Of a DNA stretch of 64,000 nucleotides, positions 32,910-42,816 are shown one piece after another. Both the position numbers and the translations under genes were made by a program. The stretch is from contig NZ_RBCI01000003.1 in the NCBI RefSeq assembly GCF_003628535.1, positions 705,296-769,295 on the forward strand, given 5' to 3'. A model generated the notes under the pieces. It was not told where the DNA came from. It was given only the letters and a program-made list of their open reading frames with translations, and ran no database searches. Origin of the DNA: Flavisolibacter nicotianae. GTDB taxonomy: Bacteria > Bacteroidota > Bacteroidia > Chitinophagales > Chitinophagaceae. Numbering within the stretch: the first letter of the stretch is position 1; each line of letters begins with the position of its first letter.

Positions 32910-35123
32910 TTAAGCGCGGACGCTTTTGTGAAGTTGTTTTTCTTTTTGTACCGCGTCTTTCATTTGTTCCGTGTAGCGTCGCAGGGCATCATCCAGCGAA
33001 GGCAGGTGAATTCCCCTGCAACTGGAAAGCACACTATAGCGTGGACGTAAGGCAGGGTAATGACAATCCTCGTTCGAGACCGCCTGAATGAATTTCCGGT
33101 TGAGGCCAAAGCGGTCGGCAACTTCATTGGCAAGATCCGCCCAGCTTATTTCACCATTGTTGGCCAGGTGCCAGATTCCTTTTTCTCCATCTATCAGCAA
33201 ATCCAGCGTGGCATGCACCAGGTCGGGAACATAGGTTGGCGAGACAACCGCATCGTGAACCACAGAAATTCGTTCTTCATTCAGCAAACTTTTCCGGACA
33301 AAATGGGCAAAATTGTATTCGTCCCATGGCCCGAAAAACGCACTGGTGCGGATGATCAGGGCATCGGCGTTGGCTGCGGCAACCTGTTCCTCCGCTCGGG
33401 CTTTGGTTAGGCCATACGTGTTGAGCGGATTCGGTTGATCGTACTCGGTATAAGGCGTTGTTTTTCGTCCGTCAAATACCAGGTCGCTGGAAAAGGTTAC
33501 CAGCCTGATGCCATACCGGGCGGCGGCAACCGCGAGGTTCCAGGATGCGGTTGTATTGTCGGCAAAACATTTTTCTTTCTCGCTCTCGGCGTCGTCTACC
33601 CGCACAAATCCAGTCGCGTTGACAATTGCCCAGGGGCGAAATGTTTCGATTGCGGTGGTGATGGAAGCCGGATCGCAGAGATTGCATTCATCCCGGCTCA
33701 AAAGCTGGTAGTGTAAATGTCTTTCGTCACAAACCCGGCCAAAGGCCCTGCCGAGTGTGCCGTTTTTTCCAATGATCAGCAGGGGGCTGCCGTTGGGGGA
33801 CACCGTTTCGAAATGCTGCTCCAATACAAGAGGCTTGTGAAAAAAACGGGATGGACGTTGCCACCAGCCCTTGCCCTTCGCCAATTCGTCGTGGGCGAGA
33901 TCGCCTTTTCTTTCTTTTAAAAACCTCGCTAAAGCGGTGGGCCGCGGCAAGCCGCTCCGAACGTCGAATGTGCCGGGTTCGTACTCACCGTGCGGCTCGG
34001 TCAGTAATTTGTTCCAGCCAAAGGAGCCGAGCATCGCCCAGGCTGTGACGGCTTTAATCTCTATACCTTTTGTCAAAAGATTGCGGCAGGTAGACCAAAC
34101 CTGCCGGAACCACCGCAGTTGTTCTTCGCGGTGACAGTGCAGGTGCACTTCTGTTACGGCCATTGGTTGCCGGTAGCGGTCCCAAGCCTCCTGCAACAAA
34201 CAGCCAAGTCCCGATTTTCCCTTTCTTGCCACCCTGACCGCTTCCACATCGGCATAGGCGTGACGTCCGTTGCCGCCATGCGTGTGCCTGGGGTAGCGAT
34301 GCAGGCGTCCATCCAGGAAGCGTTCGGATGTAAGGTAATGGTTGAATCCAAACACATCCGGCACGCATGGATTCTCCTGGAAGAATGCCAGCTCCTTTTC
34401 TGTGATGTTATTCCGGCGCAGGTAGTCCCAAAGCGGATGCTTCCTGTTCACCCGGCCACATAAAAAATCATAGGTTAACCAACGGCGCTCGTTTTCAAAA
34501 TCGGCCTGGTATTGCAAAGGCTTCGTGCTGTATGTTTTCCCCAGGTCTTCCGTTTGCACCAGCCGCGCCGCCGGGTTAACTTTTCGTATTTCCTGCATGG
34601 CCAGCACCGTTCCTTTCAATTCGTTCAGCAGCATTTTCAGGAAGGAAGTATCGTCCGTTTTGTGTGGATACCACAAGCCGTAAAGGCCGCTGAATCGTGC
34701 CGTAGTAAGCGGTTCGTTGACGGGAGTGAAATCCGTCAGGTGCGGGAATTGCCGGATAACTTTTGCGGCATAGGCGGCAAGGTGCGTTGGAAAATGCTCA
34801 TCGAGCAAATCGGTAAAGGCCGGGCCACTTCCATGATGGACTAACCCGGCAATGACATCTATATTTCGACTTTGGAGTTCCTGAAGCTGGGAGCTGACCC
34901 AGCTCCAATCGATTTCGGAATCTTTTTCCGGCTGGTGTTTCTCCCACAGGATCGGGTAGCGGATCTTTTGAATCCCCGTTCCGGCTAACAGAGCAAGGTC
35001 ATGGGGCCTGCTGTAATTCCCGGAATAGTCAAGCTGGTCGAAGTAGTGATGATGAACCCTGTTGATTGTACATTCAATGCCACCCCATAATTCGGGATCC
35101 TGGTTGTGTTCTTGTTTTTGCAT
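32910..35123 (-). CDS. fusion of GH1-like glycosidase domain and RmlD-like sugar-nucleotide reductase
   Basis: 737 residues. The N-terminal about 420 residues resemble family 1 glycosidases: a TIM-barrel start (KIRYPILWEKHQPEKDSEID), the acid/base motif TPVNEPL and a candidate nucleophile Glu in MAVTEVHLH. From about residue 440 an RmlD/dTDP-4-dehydrorhamnose reductase-like domain follows, with LLIIGKNGTLGRAFG, SSDLVFDG and the catalytic YxxxK in TYGLTKAR. The start is the ATG at 35123. It is followed upstream by a GT1-type glycosyltransferase gene, and I infer the pair makes or edits a surface or storage glycan. Whether the glycosidase part hydrolyses or only binds is unknown. Confidence 0.85.
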   Translation of the reverse strand: MQKQEHNQDPELWGGIECTINRVHHHYFDQLDYSGNYSRPHDLALLAGTGIQKIRYPILWEKHQPEKDSEIDWSWVSSQLQELQSRNIDVIAGLVHHGSGPAFTDLLDEHFPTHLAAYAAKVIRQFPHLTDFTPVNEPLTTARFSGLYGLWYPHKTDDTSFLKMLLNELKGTVLAMQEIRKVNPAARLVQTEDLGKTYSTKPLQYQADFENERRWLTYDFLCGRVNRKHPLWDYLRRNNITEKELAFFQENPCVPDVFGFNHYLTSERFLDGRLHRYPRHTHGGNGRHAYADVEAVRVARKGKSGLGCLLQEAWDRYRQPMAVTEVHLHCHREEQLRWFRQVWSTCRNLLTKGIEIKAVTAWAMLGSFGWNKLLTEPHGEYEPGTFDVRSGLPRPTALARFLKERKGDLAHDELAKGKGWWQRPSRFFHKPLVLEQHFETVSPNGSPLLIIGKNGTLGRAFGRVCDERHLHYQLLSRDECNLCDPASITTAIETFRPWAIVNATGFVRVDDAESEKEKCFADNTTASWNLAVAAARYGIRLVTFSSDLVFDGRKTTPYTEYDQPNPLNTYGLTKARAEEQVAAANADALIIRTSAFFGPWDEYNFAHFVRKSLLNEERISVVHDAVVSPTYVPDLVHATLDLLIDGEKGIWHLANNGEISWADLANEVADRFGLNRKFIQAVSNEDCHYPALRPRYSVLSSCRGIHLPSLDDALRRYTEQMKDAVQKEKQLHKSVRA

Positions 35124-35195
35124 AATAGATCGTCTGTGTTGCAACACTCGTAACGAGGCCAGTCGCCAGTTTCTTACTTACTCTCGTGCATGCAA

Positions 35196-36374
35196 TCAAA
35201 CGTAAGCACCTTCTTTTGCTTTTTTCACCGAAGTATTTTGTTCCAGGGTCGCTGCCATATTTCGCACCATCTGGCTCCAGGTTCTGTCCCATGAATTTCC
35301 TTCCAGGAATTCATCCACCTTTTTTACCCAGGAACTGCGTCTCTTCTTTGCCAGTTCGGCTTCTGCCGCTGCAATGAATTCTTCCGCATTGCTTGCGATA
35401 TGAACCAGTTTGTTGTTGCCATATGGCGAAACCACATCGCGGATCGGTGTCGAAATTACCGGCTTGCCGGCTGCCAGGTATTCGGGAGTTTTTGTCGGGC
35501 TGATAAAGCGGGTCGACTCATTGATGGCGAACGGAATGATCGCAATTTCCCAGCCTGCAAGATAATTGGGTAACTCTTCGTATTTCTTTCCGCCGAGGTA
35601 ATGAACGTTGGCGTGCCGTGGAAGTGTTGCCGGATCAATTTTTACCACGGGTCCAAGCAACACGAATTGCCAGTCGGGTTTTGCATTGGCAACCGCATCG
35701 ATCAGTTCAATATCAAACCGTTCATCAATCACGCCAAAGAAGCCAAAACGCGGATGTGGAATCGCTTTCTGGTCCTCTGGATCTTTGCGGATCTTTCTCG
35801 CCTTGCCGAAATGTGCTTTGTCGATGCTGCTGGGAAAGGGAAAAATATTGTGATGTGCATTTTTTTTGCTTTCATAAATGCTATGTCCACCCGTAAACAC
35901 AATGTCGGCTTTGGCAAACAACTGCTTTTCGAATTGCGTCAATTCGGGTGGTGCAAATTTGAAGGCGGAGAGTTCATCCATGCAGTCATAGACGACCAGC
36001 TCCGGATTTAAATGCTCGGTAAATGGTAAGGCCATCGGCGTGTAATACCAACTAAAGAACCGGTTCACCTGCATTTGCAGTAGCAGGCTGCTGACCATTT
36101 TCTGAAGGCCACTCACGACTTCTTCACCATTCGGGCGGTGCTGCAAGTGTGGGGTTACCACGTACAAATTGTCGTTGTAGTTTTCTATGTGAATTTTATC
36201 TGCCGCATCATGAAAGATCGGTTCTTCAATAAAAAAAACACGCTGGTGTTTCGAAAAGCGGCTTAACAAATGGTTGGGCCGCTGAAACACGAATCCCCAA
36301 CGAAGATGGGAAAAGCATAACAAGTCAACATCATGTAGAAAGGCGCACGAAACTTCTTCAATGTTTTTAATCAT
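35196..36374 (-). CDS. glycosyltransferase, GT-B fold
   Basis: 392 residues. The N-terminal half contains DLLCFSHLRWGFVFQRPNHL, typical of glycosyltransferases found beside GH1/RmlD fusions and UDP-galactopyranose mutase. The C-terminal nucleotide-sugar site has FFGVIDERFD, NVHYLGGKKYEELP, IIPFAINESTRFISPTKTPE and YLAAGKPVISTP. It acts in the cytoplasm or at the inner face of the membrane. ATG at 36374. The 72-base gap to the fusion gene suggests one operon. No mutase gene is in the window. Confidence 0.87.
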   Translation of the reverse strand: MIKNIEEVSCAFLHDVDLLCFSHLRWGFVFQRPNHLLSRFSKHQRVFFIEEPIFHDAADKIHIENYNDNLYVVTPHLQHRPNGEEVVSGLQKMVSSLLLQMQVNRFFSWYYTPMALPFTEHLNPELVVYDCMDELSAFKFAPPELTQFEKQLFAKADIVFTGGHSIYESKKNAHHNIFPFPSSIDKAHFGKARKIRKDPEDQKAIPHPRFGFFGVIDERFDIELIDAVANAKPDWQFVLLGPVVKIDPATLPRHANVHYLGGKKYEELPNYLAGWEIAIIPFAINESTRFISPTKTPEYLAAGKPVISTPIRDVVSPYGNNKLVHIASNAEEFIAAAEAELAKKRRSSWVKKVDEFLEGNSWDRTWSQMVRNMAATLEQNTSVKKAKEGAYV

Positions 36375-36511
36375 GCTTTTATACTTGCGATTAACATGCC
36401 AGCAATGATTTGTTTAGTAATCGTGGTTGACGTTCAAACGACAAAAAAAATCCTGTAGAAATTCGTCCTCAACCGCTTGTTTCTGGCATAGTTGAGGTGT
36501 TAAACTGAATT

Positions 36512-36543
36512 AAAAAAAGGCTGTCTTTCGACAACCTTTTTTT
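36512..36543 (-). terminator. terminator of the FadL-type gene
   Basis: Stem AAAAAAAGG / CCTTTTTTT extended by TGTC/GACA (one mismatch), with a four-base loop, 17 bases beyond the stop at 36560. The minus strand gives the T-run. Confidence 0.8.
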
Positions 36544-36559
36544 AACGAAATCATTTTTT

Positions 36560-38098
36560 TTAAATTTTGAAACCAACGGTGAGCAATACTTTTCCCACCG
36601 TGTTGCGAACGTCGGCATTGAAGTAGGGTGCATTTTGCAACCGGTATGCAACGTTGACATCTTTGGTGATCGAATGAACATAGGTTGCATCAACAAAAAA
36701 TCCTTTGTTGCGATAGCCAAGACCACCGCTCAAATTGAGTCGACTGCCTTCTTCGTTGTGAATGTTTTTGTATGGGTTGCCGTAATACGCTGCGCCGGCC
36801 CGCACCATGAATGTGGTGAACTTCAGTTCTCCGCCAGCCCTGAAATTAAAGGCTCCTTTGTAGGCATTGCGAATGGCCGTGTTTAAAGATTTCAGGTAAT
36901 CACTGGTTGCCTGGTCGGGAACGCCGTTCGAGTTGTCGGTGAAATAAGACGACATGCCATACGGAACATATTCAATATCGGCCGTCAGAAAGCCTTTTTG
37001 TTTTGTCACGTCTTCAATTTCACGCAAGACATAGGAAACGCTTCCGATGAGTTTCAACGGTGTCATGTGCATGTATTTGAATTCGGACGAGGCACCGGTG
37101 ACATCCTGCAATGCTTGTGTTTGTGTGCCCATGTAACTTTCGGTGTTTGTTGTAATCGTAGCCGTGTTCCTGTCGGTAAGTTGATAGATGCTTGGCGAAT
37201 GAAACGCAAAGCCAAGACGAAGGTATTCCTGTGCTTTGACGATGATGCCTCCCTTTAGATTCAGGCCTACGCCGGTCGTGTTGAGGCCCTGCCGGTAGAT
37301 AGCATAATCAAACTTATTGGACGGGTTATCGGTTGCATCCGCTTCCACAAATTCCGATTGGCGATCCAGGTGCAAAAAGGGAATACCGATCGTGCCACCG
37401 ATCAGCACTTTGTCGTTCAGGTTTGTGCCTACACCCAGAGCCAGTTCCGTGATGCCGCCGGTTGTGTTAACAGTGTTTTGCTGCAGCAGTCCCGTGGCGA
37501 TCGGTGCCCTGGATTGAAACTGGAAATTCCCGTTGGTACTTCCGCCGACCGTATCGATCCAATAGGTATTGAAAGCAAGGGAGGTGCCAAACGGGAAGTC
37601 ACTGGCTACGCGGTTCGCGTCTTTGATGTTGCCATTCCGTATCTCGTCAAGGAAAGCCTGGGAGTAGGAGCTTTGATTGTTCTGCCCCCTGTAAATGATA
37701 TTGCTTTTAAAATCGGCCATTTGGTTGATGGCAATGGAGATGGCTGTGCTGTGTTGTTTTCTGCCATCGCTTCCGCCAAAAACAAAACCGGTTGTCCCGA
37801 ACGCAAATTTGTTGGCAGAGCTGTCTTCCCTGCGACCAAGATAGGTGGACTTGGCTTTTCCAAATCCAAACGTCGGCGACAAGACCACATCGCCGGTGCG
37901 GTAAAAACCCAGTCCGGCTGGATTGACAAACGTAGCCGTGATATCACCGCCGAGTGAACCCATGGCGCCGCCCACTGCCTGGATGCGTGCAGACCCGCTT
38001 TGTACATTCCACGAATAGCGCAGGGCATCTTCCGGCGTTTGTGCAAAAAGACTTTGGTAAAGGAGGGGAGAAGAGAGTAACAGTAAATATTTTTTCAT
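36560..38098 (-). CDS. OmpP1/FadL/TodX-family outer-membrane transport protein
   Basis: 512 residues, signal peptide MKKYLLLLSSPLLYQSLFAQ, then the FadL-family N-terminal region with VGGAMGSLGGDITATFVNPAGLGF. In FadL proteins this segment forms the hatch in a 14-strand barrel. The C-terminus VGKVLLTVGFKI looks like a last barrel strand. It probably imports hydrophobic molecules across the outer membrane. The start at 38098 is set by the signal peptide, although the frame is open to 38149. It follows the Tyr/Asn/Ser-rich lipoprotein gene on the same strand. Confidence 0.87.
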   Translation of the reverse strand: MKKYLLLLSSPLLYQSLFAQTPEDALRYSWNVQSGSARIQAVGGAMGSLGGDITATFVNPAGLGFYRTGDVVLSPTFGFGKAKSTYLGRREDSSANKFAFGTTGFVFGGSDGRKQHSTAISIAINQMADFKSNIIYRGQNNQSSYSQAFLDEIRNGNIKDANRVASDFPFGTSLAFNTYWIDTVGGSTNGNFQFQSRAPIATGLLQQNTVNTTGGITELALGVGTNLNDKVLIGGTIGIPFLHLDRQSEFVEADATDNPSNKFDYAIYRQGLNTTGVGLNLKGGIIVKAQEYLRLGFAFHSPSIYQLTDRNTATITTNTESYMGTQTQALQDVTGASSEFKYMHMTPLKLIGSVSYVLREIEDVTKQKGFLTADIEYVPYGMSSYFTDNSNGVPDQATSDYLKSLNTAIRNAYKGAFNFRAGGELKFTTFMVRAGAAYYGNPYKNIHNEEGSRLNLSGGLGYRNKGFFVDATYVHSITKDVNVAYRLQNAPYFNADVRNTVGKVLLTVGFKI

Positions 38099-38193
38099 AA
38101 AACCAGTTTCGGAATTGATGGATCGGCAATAGGATAGCAGGTGATGCACAAGACATCAAACCCTGCCAGGTAACATAAACGAGTGTAAACAGC

Positions 38194-38922
38194 TTAAAAC
38201 TTCCGCACCGGTGCGTGGCTGCTGCTGCTACTACTGCTGCTGCTCGACGAACTGCTGCTGGAGTTGTTGTTGGTGCTGGTCGGCGCCGTGTTGGACGAAC
38301 TGCTCGAATTGCTGTTGCCGGACCCAAAAACATTGCGCAAAAAGCCGCCTGCGTTGGAGCCGCTACTGCGGTAGTTTTCGTCGCTGGATGAATTGGTGAA
38401 TGTCCGGCTATTGCTATTGGGCAGGTTTGGATTGTAGGTGCTGCCGTTGCGGTCAAACACGTGCAGGTTCGTGGTGCGGGGCTTGTTGTAAACCGGGTTC
38501 ACATTGCCGTAAACAACACCCGAGTAATACGGATTCTTATAATACGGGTTGTAATAATAAGGATTGTAATAATAGTTGTTGTAACCATAATTCCAGGGAC
38601 TGCTGTAATAGGCGTAATTGTTCAACCGGTTGTAATCGTAGTAGCGATTGTAATTGCTGCCATAACAATAACAGTCGTAATCATTCTCGAGGAAAGCATA
38701 CCGGCGGTTGCGGGTTTTCATGCGCAGGTAGCTGTCTTCAAGACTCTCATCTGCATACCGGTTATTGTATCTGCGGTCGTCTCTTTTTTCCACACGGGCA
38801 TATTCCTCTTGCGGTCGTTGGGGGGAAAAATAAACGTCGTCCGGCGTTTGCCCGGATTTATAAACAGAAGAACAACTGGTCAGAAGGATTGCAAACGTTA
38901 GCAGGGGTAGATAAGATTTCAT
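38194..38922 (-). CDS. low-complexity Tyr/Asn/Ser-rich lipoprotein
   Basis: 242 residues from the ATG at 38922. A lipoprotein signal (MKSYLPLLTFAILLTSCSS, Cys17) precedes a charged region (QEEYARVEKRDDRRYNNRY). Then comes a Tyr/Asn-rich stretch with repeated NPYY units, a Ser/Asn-rich segment, and a run of 15 serines near the C-terminus, ending HAPVRKF. Such lipoproteins are common next to proS in related genomes (from memory). I know no function. The serine run is encoded by a mixture of AGC and AGT codons and is a likely slippage site. Confidence 0.75.
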   Translation of the reverse strand: MKSYLPLLTFAILLTSCSSVYKSGQTPDDVYFSPQRPQEEYARVEKRDDRRYNNRYADESLEDSYLRMKTRNRRYAFLENDYDCYCYGSNYNRYYDYNRLNNYAYYSSPWNYGYNNYYYNPYYYNPYYKNPYYSGVVYGNVNPVYNKPRTTNLHVFDRNGSTYNPNLPNSNSRTFTNSSSDENYRSSGSNAGGFLRNVFGSGNSNSSSSSNTAPTSTNNNSSSSSSSSSSSSSSSHAPVRKF

Positions 38923-39089
38923 GGCAGATGATTTAGAGGTTAATGTTACTTTTGCCATCGCTCAGTAAATTTCAACCATTTTGCTGTTAAACAAAAACTA
39001 ATTAAAGTTAAAGGTTTTGGGCCAGGTGTCGCATCTGCAGGCTTTTTGCACAAACGATCCAGCGCTCTGAATCAAACCCAAAAACGATC

Positions 39090-40568
39090 ATGAGTAAAGA
39101 GTTGACATCACGTTCGGAAGATTATTCGCAATGGTACAATGACCTTGTCATCAAGGGCAGCCTGGCCGATTATTCGGCCGTCAGGGGCTGTATGGTCATC
39201 AAACCCTATGGCTTTGCCCTTTGGGAAAACATGCGTGACCAGTTGGATCGCATGTTCAAGGAAACCGGTCACCAGAATGCCTATTTCCCCCTGTTTGTTC
39301 CGAAAAGCCTGTTCGAGGCAGAAGAAAAAAACGCCGAGGGCTTTGCCAAGGAGTGTGCAGTGGTAACACATTACCGCCTGAAGACAGATCCGGCACGGAA
39401 AGGAAAACTGATCGTTGACCCCGAGGCAAAACTGGAAGAAGAACTGGTGGTGCGTCCCACGAGTGAGGCCATCATTTGGAACACCTATAAAGACTGGATT
39501 CAATCGTACCGCGATCTGCCGATCCTGATCAACCAATGGGCTAACGTGGTGCGCTGGGAAATGCGGACCCGCCTGTTTTTGCGTACGGCCGAATTTCTTT
39601 GGCAGGAAGGGCATACGGCACACGCTACAAAAGAAGAAGCGATTGAAGAAACAGAAAAAATGCTGGAGGTCTATGCCACCTTTGTCGAGCAATACATGGC
39701 GCTTCCGGTGATAAGGGGTGTGAAAACGCCCAGCGAACGTTTTGCAGGCGCCGAAGACACCTATTGCATCGAAGCGCTGATGCAGGACGGAAAGGCGCTG
39801 CAGGCGGGAACCTCGCACTTCCTGGGACAAAACTTTGCCAAGGCATTCGAGGTGAAGTTTTTGAGCAGGGAAAACAAGCAGGAGTACGTATGGGCTACTT
39901 CCTGGGGGGTCAGTACACGCCTGATCGGTGCCCTCATCATGGCGCACAGCGACGACGACGGCTTGATCCTGCCGCCCCGCATTGCCCCCTTACAGGTGGT
40001 GATTGTTCCTATTTACAAGGGCGAAGAACAGAAGGCGCAGATCGACGAACGGGTGCACCAGTTAATGAGCGAATTAAAAGCGGCCGGCATTCGTGTGAAA
40101 TATGATGAGAATGATAACGTGCGTCCCGGTTGGAAGTTCGCCGAGTATGAATTGAAAGGCGTACCGGTTCGTATTGCTCTTGGCGCCAGGGACCTTCAGA
40201 ATGGCGTGGCCGAAGTGGCCCGCCGTGATACAAAGGAGAAGGCATCCATTGCTCTGGATGGCCTGGCAGACCATGTCAAAACCCTGCTGGAAGAGATCCA
40301 GCAAAATCTTTACGACCGTGCCTTCCAGTTCCGTGAAGAGAAAACGACGAGAGTCGATAGCTGGGACGAATTTGTAAAAGTGCTGGATGAGAAGGGCGGC
40401 TTTGTGGCGGCACACTGGGACGGTACCGCCGAAACGGAAGAAGCCATCAAGGAAAAAACCAAGGCGACCATCCGTTGCATTCCGCTGAACAATGCACAGG
40501 AAGAAGGCCGTTGCATCCTTACAGGCAACCCTTCCGCGCAACGGGTGCTTTTTGCCCGGGCTTATTAA
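39090..40568 (+). CDS. proS: prolyl-tRNA synthetase (short, archaeal/eukaryotic-like type)
   Basis: Charges tRNA-Pro. The 492 residues fit the short ProS type that lacks the editing insertion of the E. coli enzyme. Class II motifs: motif 1 around [19 protein letters not shown], motif 2 [21 protein letters not shown], and motif 3 near [21 protein letters not shown]. The anticodon-binding domain begins about residue 310 ([13 protein letters not shown]), and the C-terminal zinc-like domain ends VLFARAY. ATG at 39090. Confidence 0.96.
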   Translation: MSKELTSRSEDYSQWYNDLVIKGSLADYSAVRGCMVIKPYGFALWENMRDQLDRMFKETGHQNAYFPLFVPKSLFEAEEKNAEGFAKECAVVTHYRLKTDPARKGKLIVDPEAKLEEELVVRPTSEAIIWNTYKDWIQSYRDLPILINQWANVVRWEMRTRLFLRTAEFLWQEGHTAHATKEEAIEETEKMLEVYATFVEQYMALPVIRGVKTPSERFAGAEDTYCIEALMQDGKALQAGTSHFLGQNFAKAFEVKFLSRENKQEYVWATSWGVSTRLIGALIMAHSDDDGLILPPRIAPLQVVIVPIYKGEEQKAQIDERVHQLMSELKAAGIRVKYDENDNVRPGWKFAEYELKGVPVRIALGARDLQNGVAEVARRDTKEKASIALDGLADHVKTLLEEIQQNLYDRAFQFREEKTTRVDSWDEFVKVLDEKGGFVAAHWDGTAETEEAIKEKTKATIRCIPLNNAQEEGRCILTGNPSAQRVLFARAY

Positions 40569-40678
40569 TTTAGGAAAACCGTCTGCAGGTTACAGATCGC
40601 TTTTAAGTGGCGAAAATGTGATGGGCAGGCGGTTATCTTTTGCCGGTTGATTGCTTATCTTTAGTTCAAACCTGCTGC

Positions 40679-41134
40679 ATGGACGAAAATGAATCACTCT
40701 TCTCGCTTTCCATTGATCCGGCAACCAAAGCACACCTTTTCGAAACGGCCAAGTGGGCCCGGTTCCTGGCAGTCATCGGCTTCGTTTTCGTGTTTTTTGT
40801 TGTGGCGTTGGGCGTTTATTCTTCGCTCACCATCAGCCGCTACGAAGACATGTTCAACGGCTATCCCGGCCGCCGCGGCTTGATAGATAGCATAGGAGTC
40901 GGCGTGGCCGTTATGTATGTGCTGTTGGCGCTGGTCGCCTTTTTCCCATTGCTCTTTCTATTGCGGTTTGCCAACCAGATGAGCAGTGCACTGTCCTCCA
41001 ACAACCAGGCATTGTTGAATACTTCTTTCCAAAACCTGAAAGTTTATTTTCGTTACCTCGGCATTGTTACCATCATCTTCCTGGTGCTGACGATTCTTTC
41101 TTTGCTGATGGGAATCCTGGGGCGTGCAGTTTAG
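40679..41134 (+). CDS. DUF5362-like membrane protein
   Basis: 151 residues starting MDENESLFSLSIDPATKAHL at the ATG at 40679. Three membrane helices are evident: FLAVIGFVFVFFVVALGVY, VAVMYVLLALVAFFPLLFLL and YLGIVTIIFLVLTILSLLMG. The pattern fits the small DUF5362 family of Bacteroidota, whose function is unknown; the assignment is by eye. The last four bases overlap the convergent RDD gene. Confidence 0.75.
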   Translation: MDENESLFSLSIDPATKAHLFETAKWARFLAVIGFVFVFFVVALGVYSSLTISRYEDMFNGYPGRRGLIDSIGVGVAVMYVLLALVAFFPLLFLLRFANQMSSALSSNNQALLNTSFQNLKVYFRYLGIVTIIFLVLTILSLLMGILGRAV

Positions 41135-41934
41135 TTGGACGAAAGATAATTGTAGTCTTTCAGCAATACCTGCAGAAATTCTTCCGGCTCCAGTGGCGTG
41201 TCGATATGAAGATGCGCTTTGATTTTTTCCGATGCCAGCAGGGCCATGTGATGGTCTTTGTGCTTTTTCACCGTGTCGATGATTCCCTTCAGCGAATTGA
41301 TGTCTTTATCGCTCAACTGCATGATCTGCGGAAACTGCGGAACATAATGTTCCGACACTTCCAGGAAAACCGTGTCGGTGATTTTTTCTTTTTGATGGGT
41401 ATTGATCAGAACCGTGTGCGCCAGAATATCTCCCAGGCGTTGCTGCTTCCGGGTGTTCACCAGCACAAGGTCGGCGATCAGCAAACCGAGTGCGCCGGCC
41501 ACTCCCCAATAAACCTGCGGACCGAAAATCTGTGCATAGGGGATGAGGATAATGATGAACAGCAGCGTGTAGTCCGAGGTGCGGATCAGCCAGCGGATAA
41601 TGAATTGCCCGATTGAAGGGCGGCCGCCGTTCTCCGAAACGACTTTGATGCCCAAAAGCTTTTTACCGATGCTTTGTCCGTCCATTGTAATTTCCAGCAC
41701 AACATGGTAAAGCAGGAAGGGAAGAAGAAGAACCATGCTGATCGCCCACATTTTCATGCTGCCGTCATCGCCTCTCATCGTTCTTGCGATCCAGCTCAGG
41801 AAGCGCAGCGCCACAACGAGGTAACAGACCTGGATAATGATGTCGATGACCCAGGCAAACAAGCGCCGGTAAAACGGTGGCGCCGTAAACTCGATGTCGA
41901 TGTTGAAATTGGTGGCAATGCGCACAATGCTCAT
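41131..41934 (-). CDS. RDD family membrane protein
   Basis: 267 residues. The RDD domain is in the first about 170 residues: FYRRLFAWVIDIIIQ with the Arg-Asp features, IGKKLLGIKVV, and helices around 25-45, 60-80 and 110-150. The C-terminal about 90 residues are soluble and helical (INSLKGIIDTVKKHKDHHMA). RDD proteins may act in ion exchange or have roles not yet defined. ATG at 41934. Stop codons of this and the DUF5362-like gene overlap tail to tail. Confidence 0.87.
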   Translation of the reverse strand: MSIVRIATNFNIDIEFTAPPFYRRLFAWVIDIIIQVCYLVVALRFLSWIARTMRGDDGSMKMWAISMVLLLPFLLYHVVLEITMDGQSIGKKLLGIKVVSENGGRPSIGQFIIRWLIRTSDYTLLFIIILIPYAQIFGPQVYWGVAGALGLLIADLVLVNTRKQQRLGDILAHTVLINTHQKEKITDTVFLEVSEHYVPQFPQIMQLSDKDINSLKGIIDTVKKHKDHHMALLASEKIKAHLHIDTPLEPEEFLQVLLKDYNYLSSN

Positions 41935-42016
41935 GTTTCAAATATACTCTTCGTGGTGTATATCCGGGGCGCCGTTGCCGAAAAAAAGGTTTCTAAAAGG
42001 CGGGCCTTTCCTACAT

Positions 42017-42043
42017 AAAAAAGCCTGCTGATCGCAGGCTTTC
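42017..42043 (-). terminator. terminator of the paralogous pair
   Basis: Stem GCCTGC / GCAGGC, extended by AAA/TTT, five-base loop, with a T-run on the minus strand. It lies about 20 bases past the stop at 42064. Confidence 0.85.
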
Positions 42044-42063
42044 TCAATAATAAACATATTGGT

Positions 42064-42795
42064 TTATTGAAGCATTCGGGCAATGTCCTGTATTGGCAAA
42101 CTGCCTGCAATCTGTGCGACCTGTTCCTGCGTGGCACCTGGTGCTTTTACCGTGATCAGTGAACTCCCCAGCGGTAACTGCAGGTCGTAATTTGTTTCGT
42201 TGTTGCCCTGGTTTTTCGTCACCAGCGCTTTGTAACCGGCAATCTTGATCACCTTATTGTCGCCTGTATTGCCGATCAACGGAATGGACAGCAGGCTATT
42301 AATGCTGGCGATCAGCGGCGAATTGCTGATGATTTCAATAGAAGCATTCCTGTTCTCAGAGGTGTCCATGCTGTTGTATTCTTTGCCGTATTCGCGGTGA
42401 ATGACAACACCGAGAAAACCCGAGGCGCCGGCAACATTGTCCAGCTTTGTCACCGCCGGTTTGTCCAGCATGGTTGCCGGCAGGGCTTTCAGCACTTCTT
42501 TACCAATGATCATGTCCAGTTCGGCCAGCATTTGCTGCATGGCGAAGCGGGAGTCGTCCAGTTTGCCGGCATCGTAGGTGGTACGAGCTTCGGACGTGTA
42601 TTTCTTGAATTCTTCCGGCGTGCCGCTGACCATGTAAACGGCCTGCGTGGCCGTGGTCTTGTTCGCGCTGTTTTTGCCGGCTTCGGCTTTTTGTGTCGCG
42701 TTTGATGCAGTCGTTGGTTTGGGCGCCGGTTTCTTTTGCGCAGAAACGGTGGCCATCACGAAAAGGGAAAGGCTGAGAACGAATATGTGATTCAT
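42064..42795 (-). CDS. secreted hypothetical protein, paralogue of the upstream gene
   Basis: 243 residues with signal peptide (MNHIFVLSLSLFVMATVSAQ), a Lys/Pro/Thr/Ala-rich low-complexity spacer (about 20-50) and a globular domain with DDSRFAMQQMLAELDMIIGK, GFLGVVIHREY and IKIAGYKALV. Its domain matches the neighbour at 42817 in length, order and motif (SEARYAVQQAMLGVELQIGQ there), so the two are a tandem duplication. Function unknown; probably periplasmic. It lies 21 bases after the upstream paralogue, in one operon. Confidence 0.8.
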   Translation of the reverse strand: MNHIFVLSLSLFVMATVSAQKKPAPKPTTASNATQKAEAGKNSANKTTATQAVYMVSGTPEEFKKYTSEARTTYDAGKLDDSRFAMQQMLAELDMIIGKEVLKALPATMLDKPAVTKLDNVAGASGFLGVVIHREYGKEYNSMDTSENRNASIEIISNSPLIASINSLLSIPLIGNTGDNKVIKIAGYKALVTKNQGNNETNYDLQLPLGSSLITVKAPGATQEQVAQIAGSLPIQDIARMLQ

Positions 42796-42816
42796 AAAAA
42801 TCTTTTTTGGTTGCGG

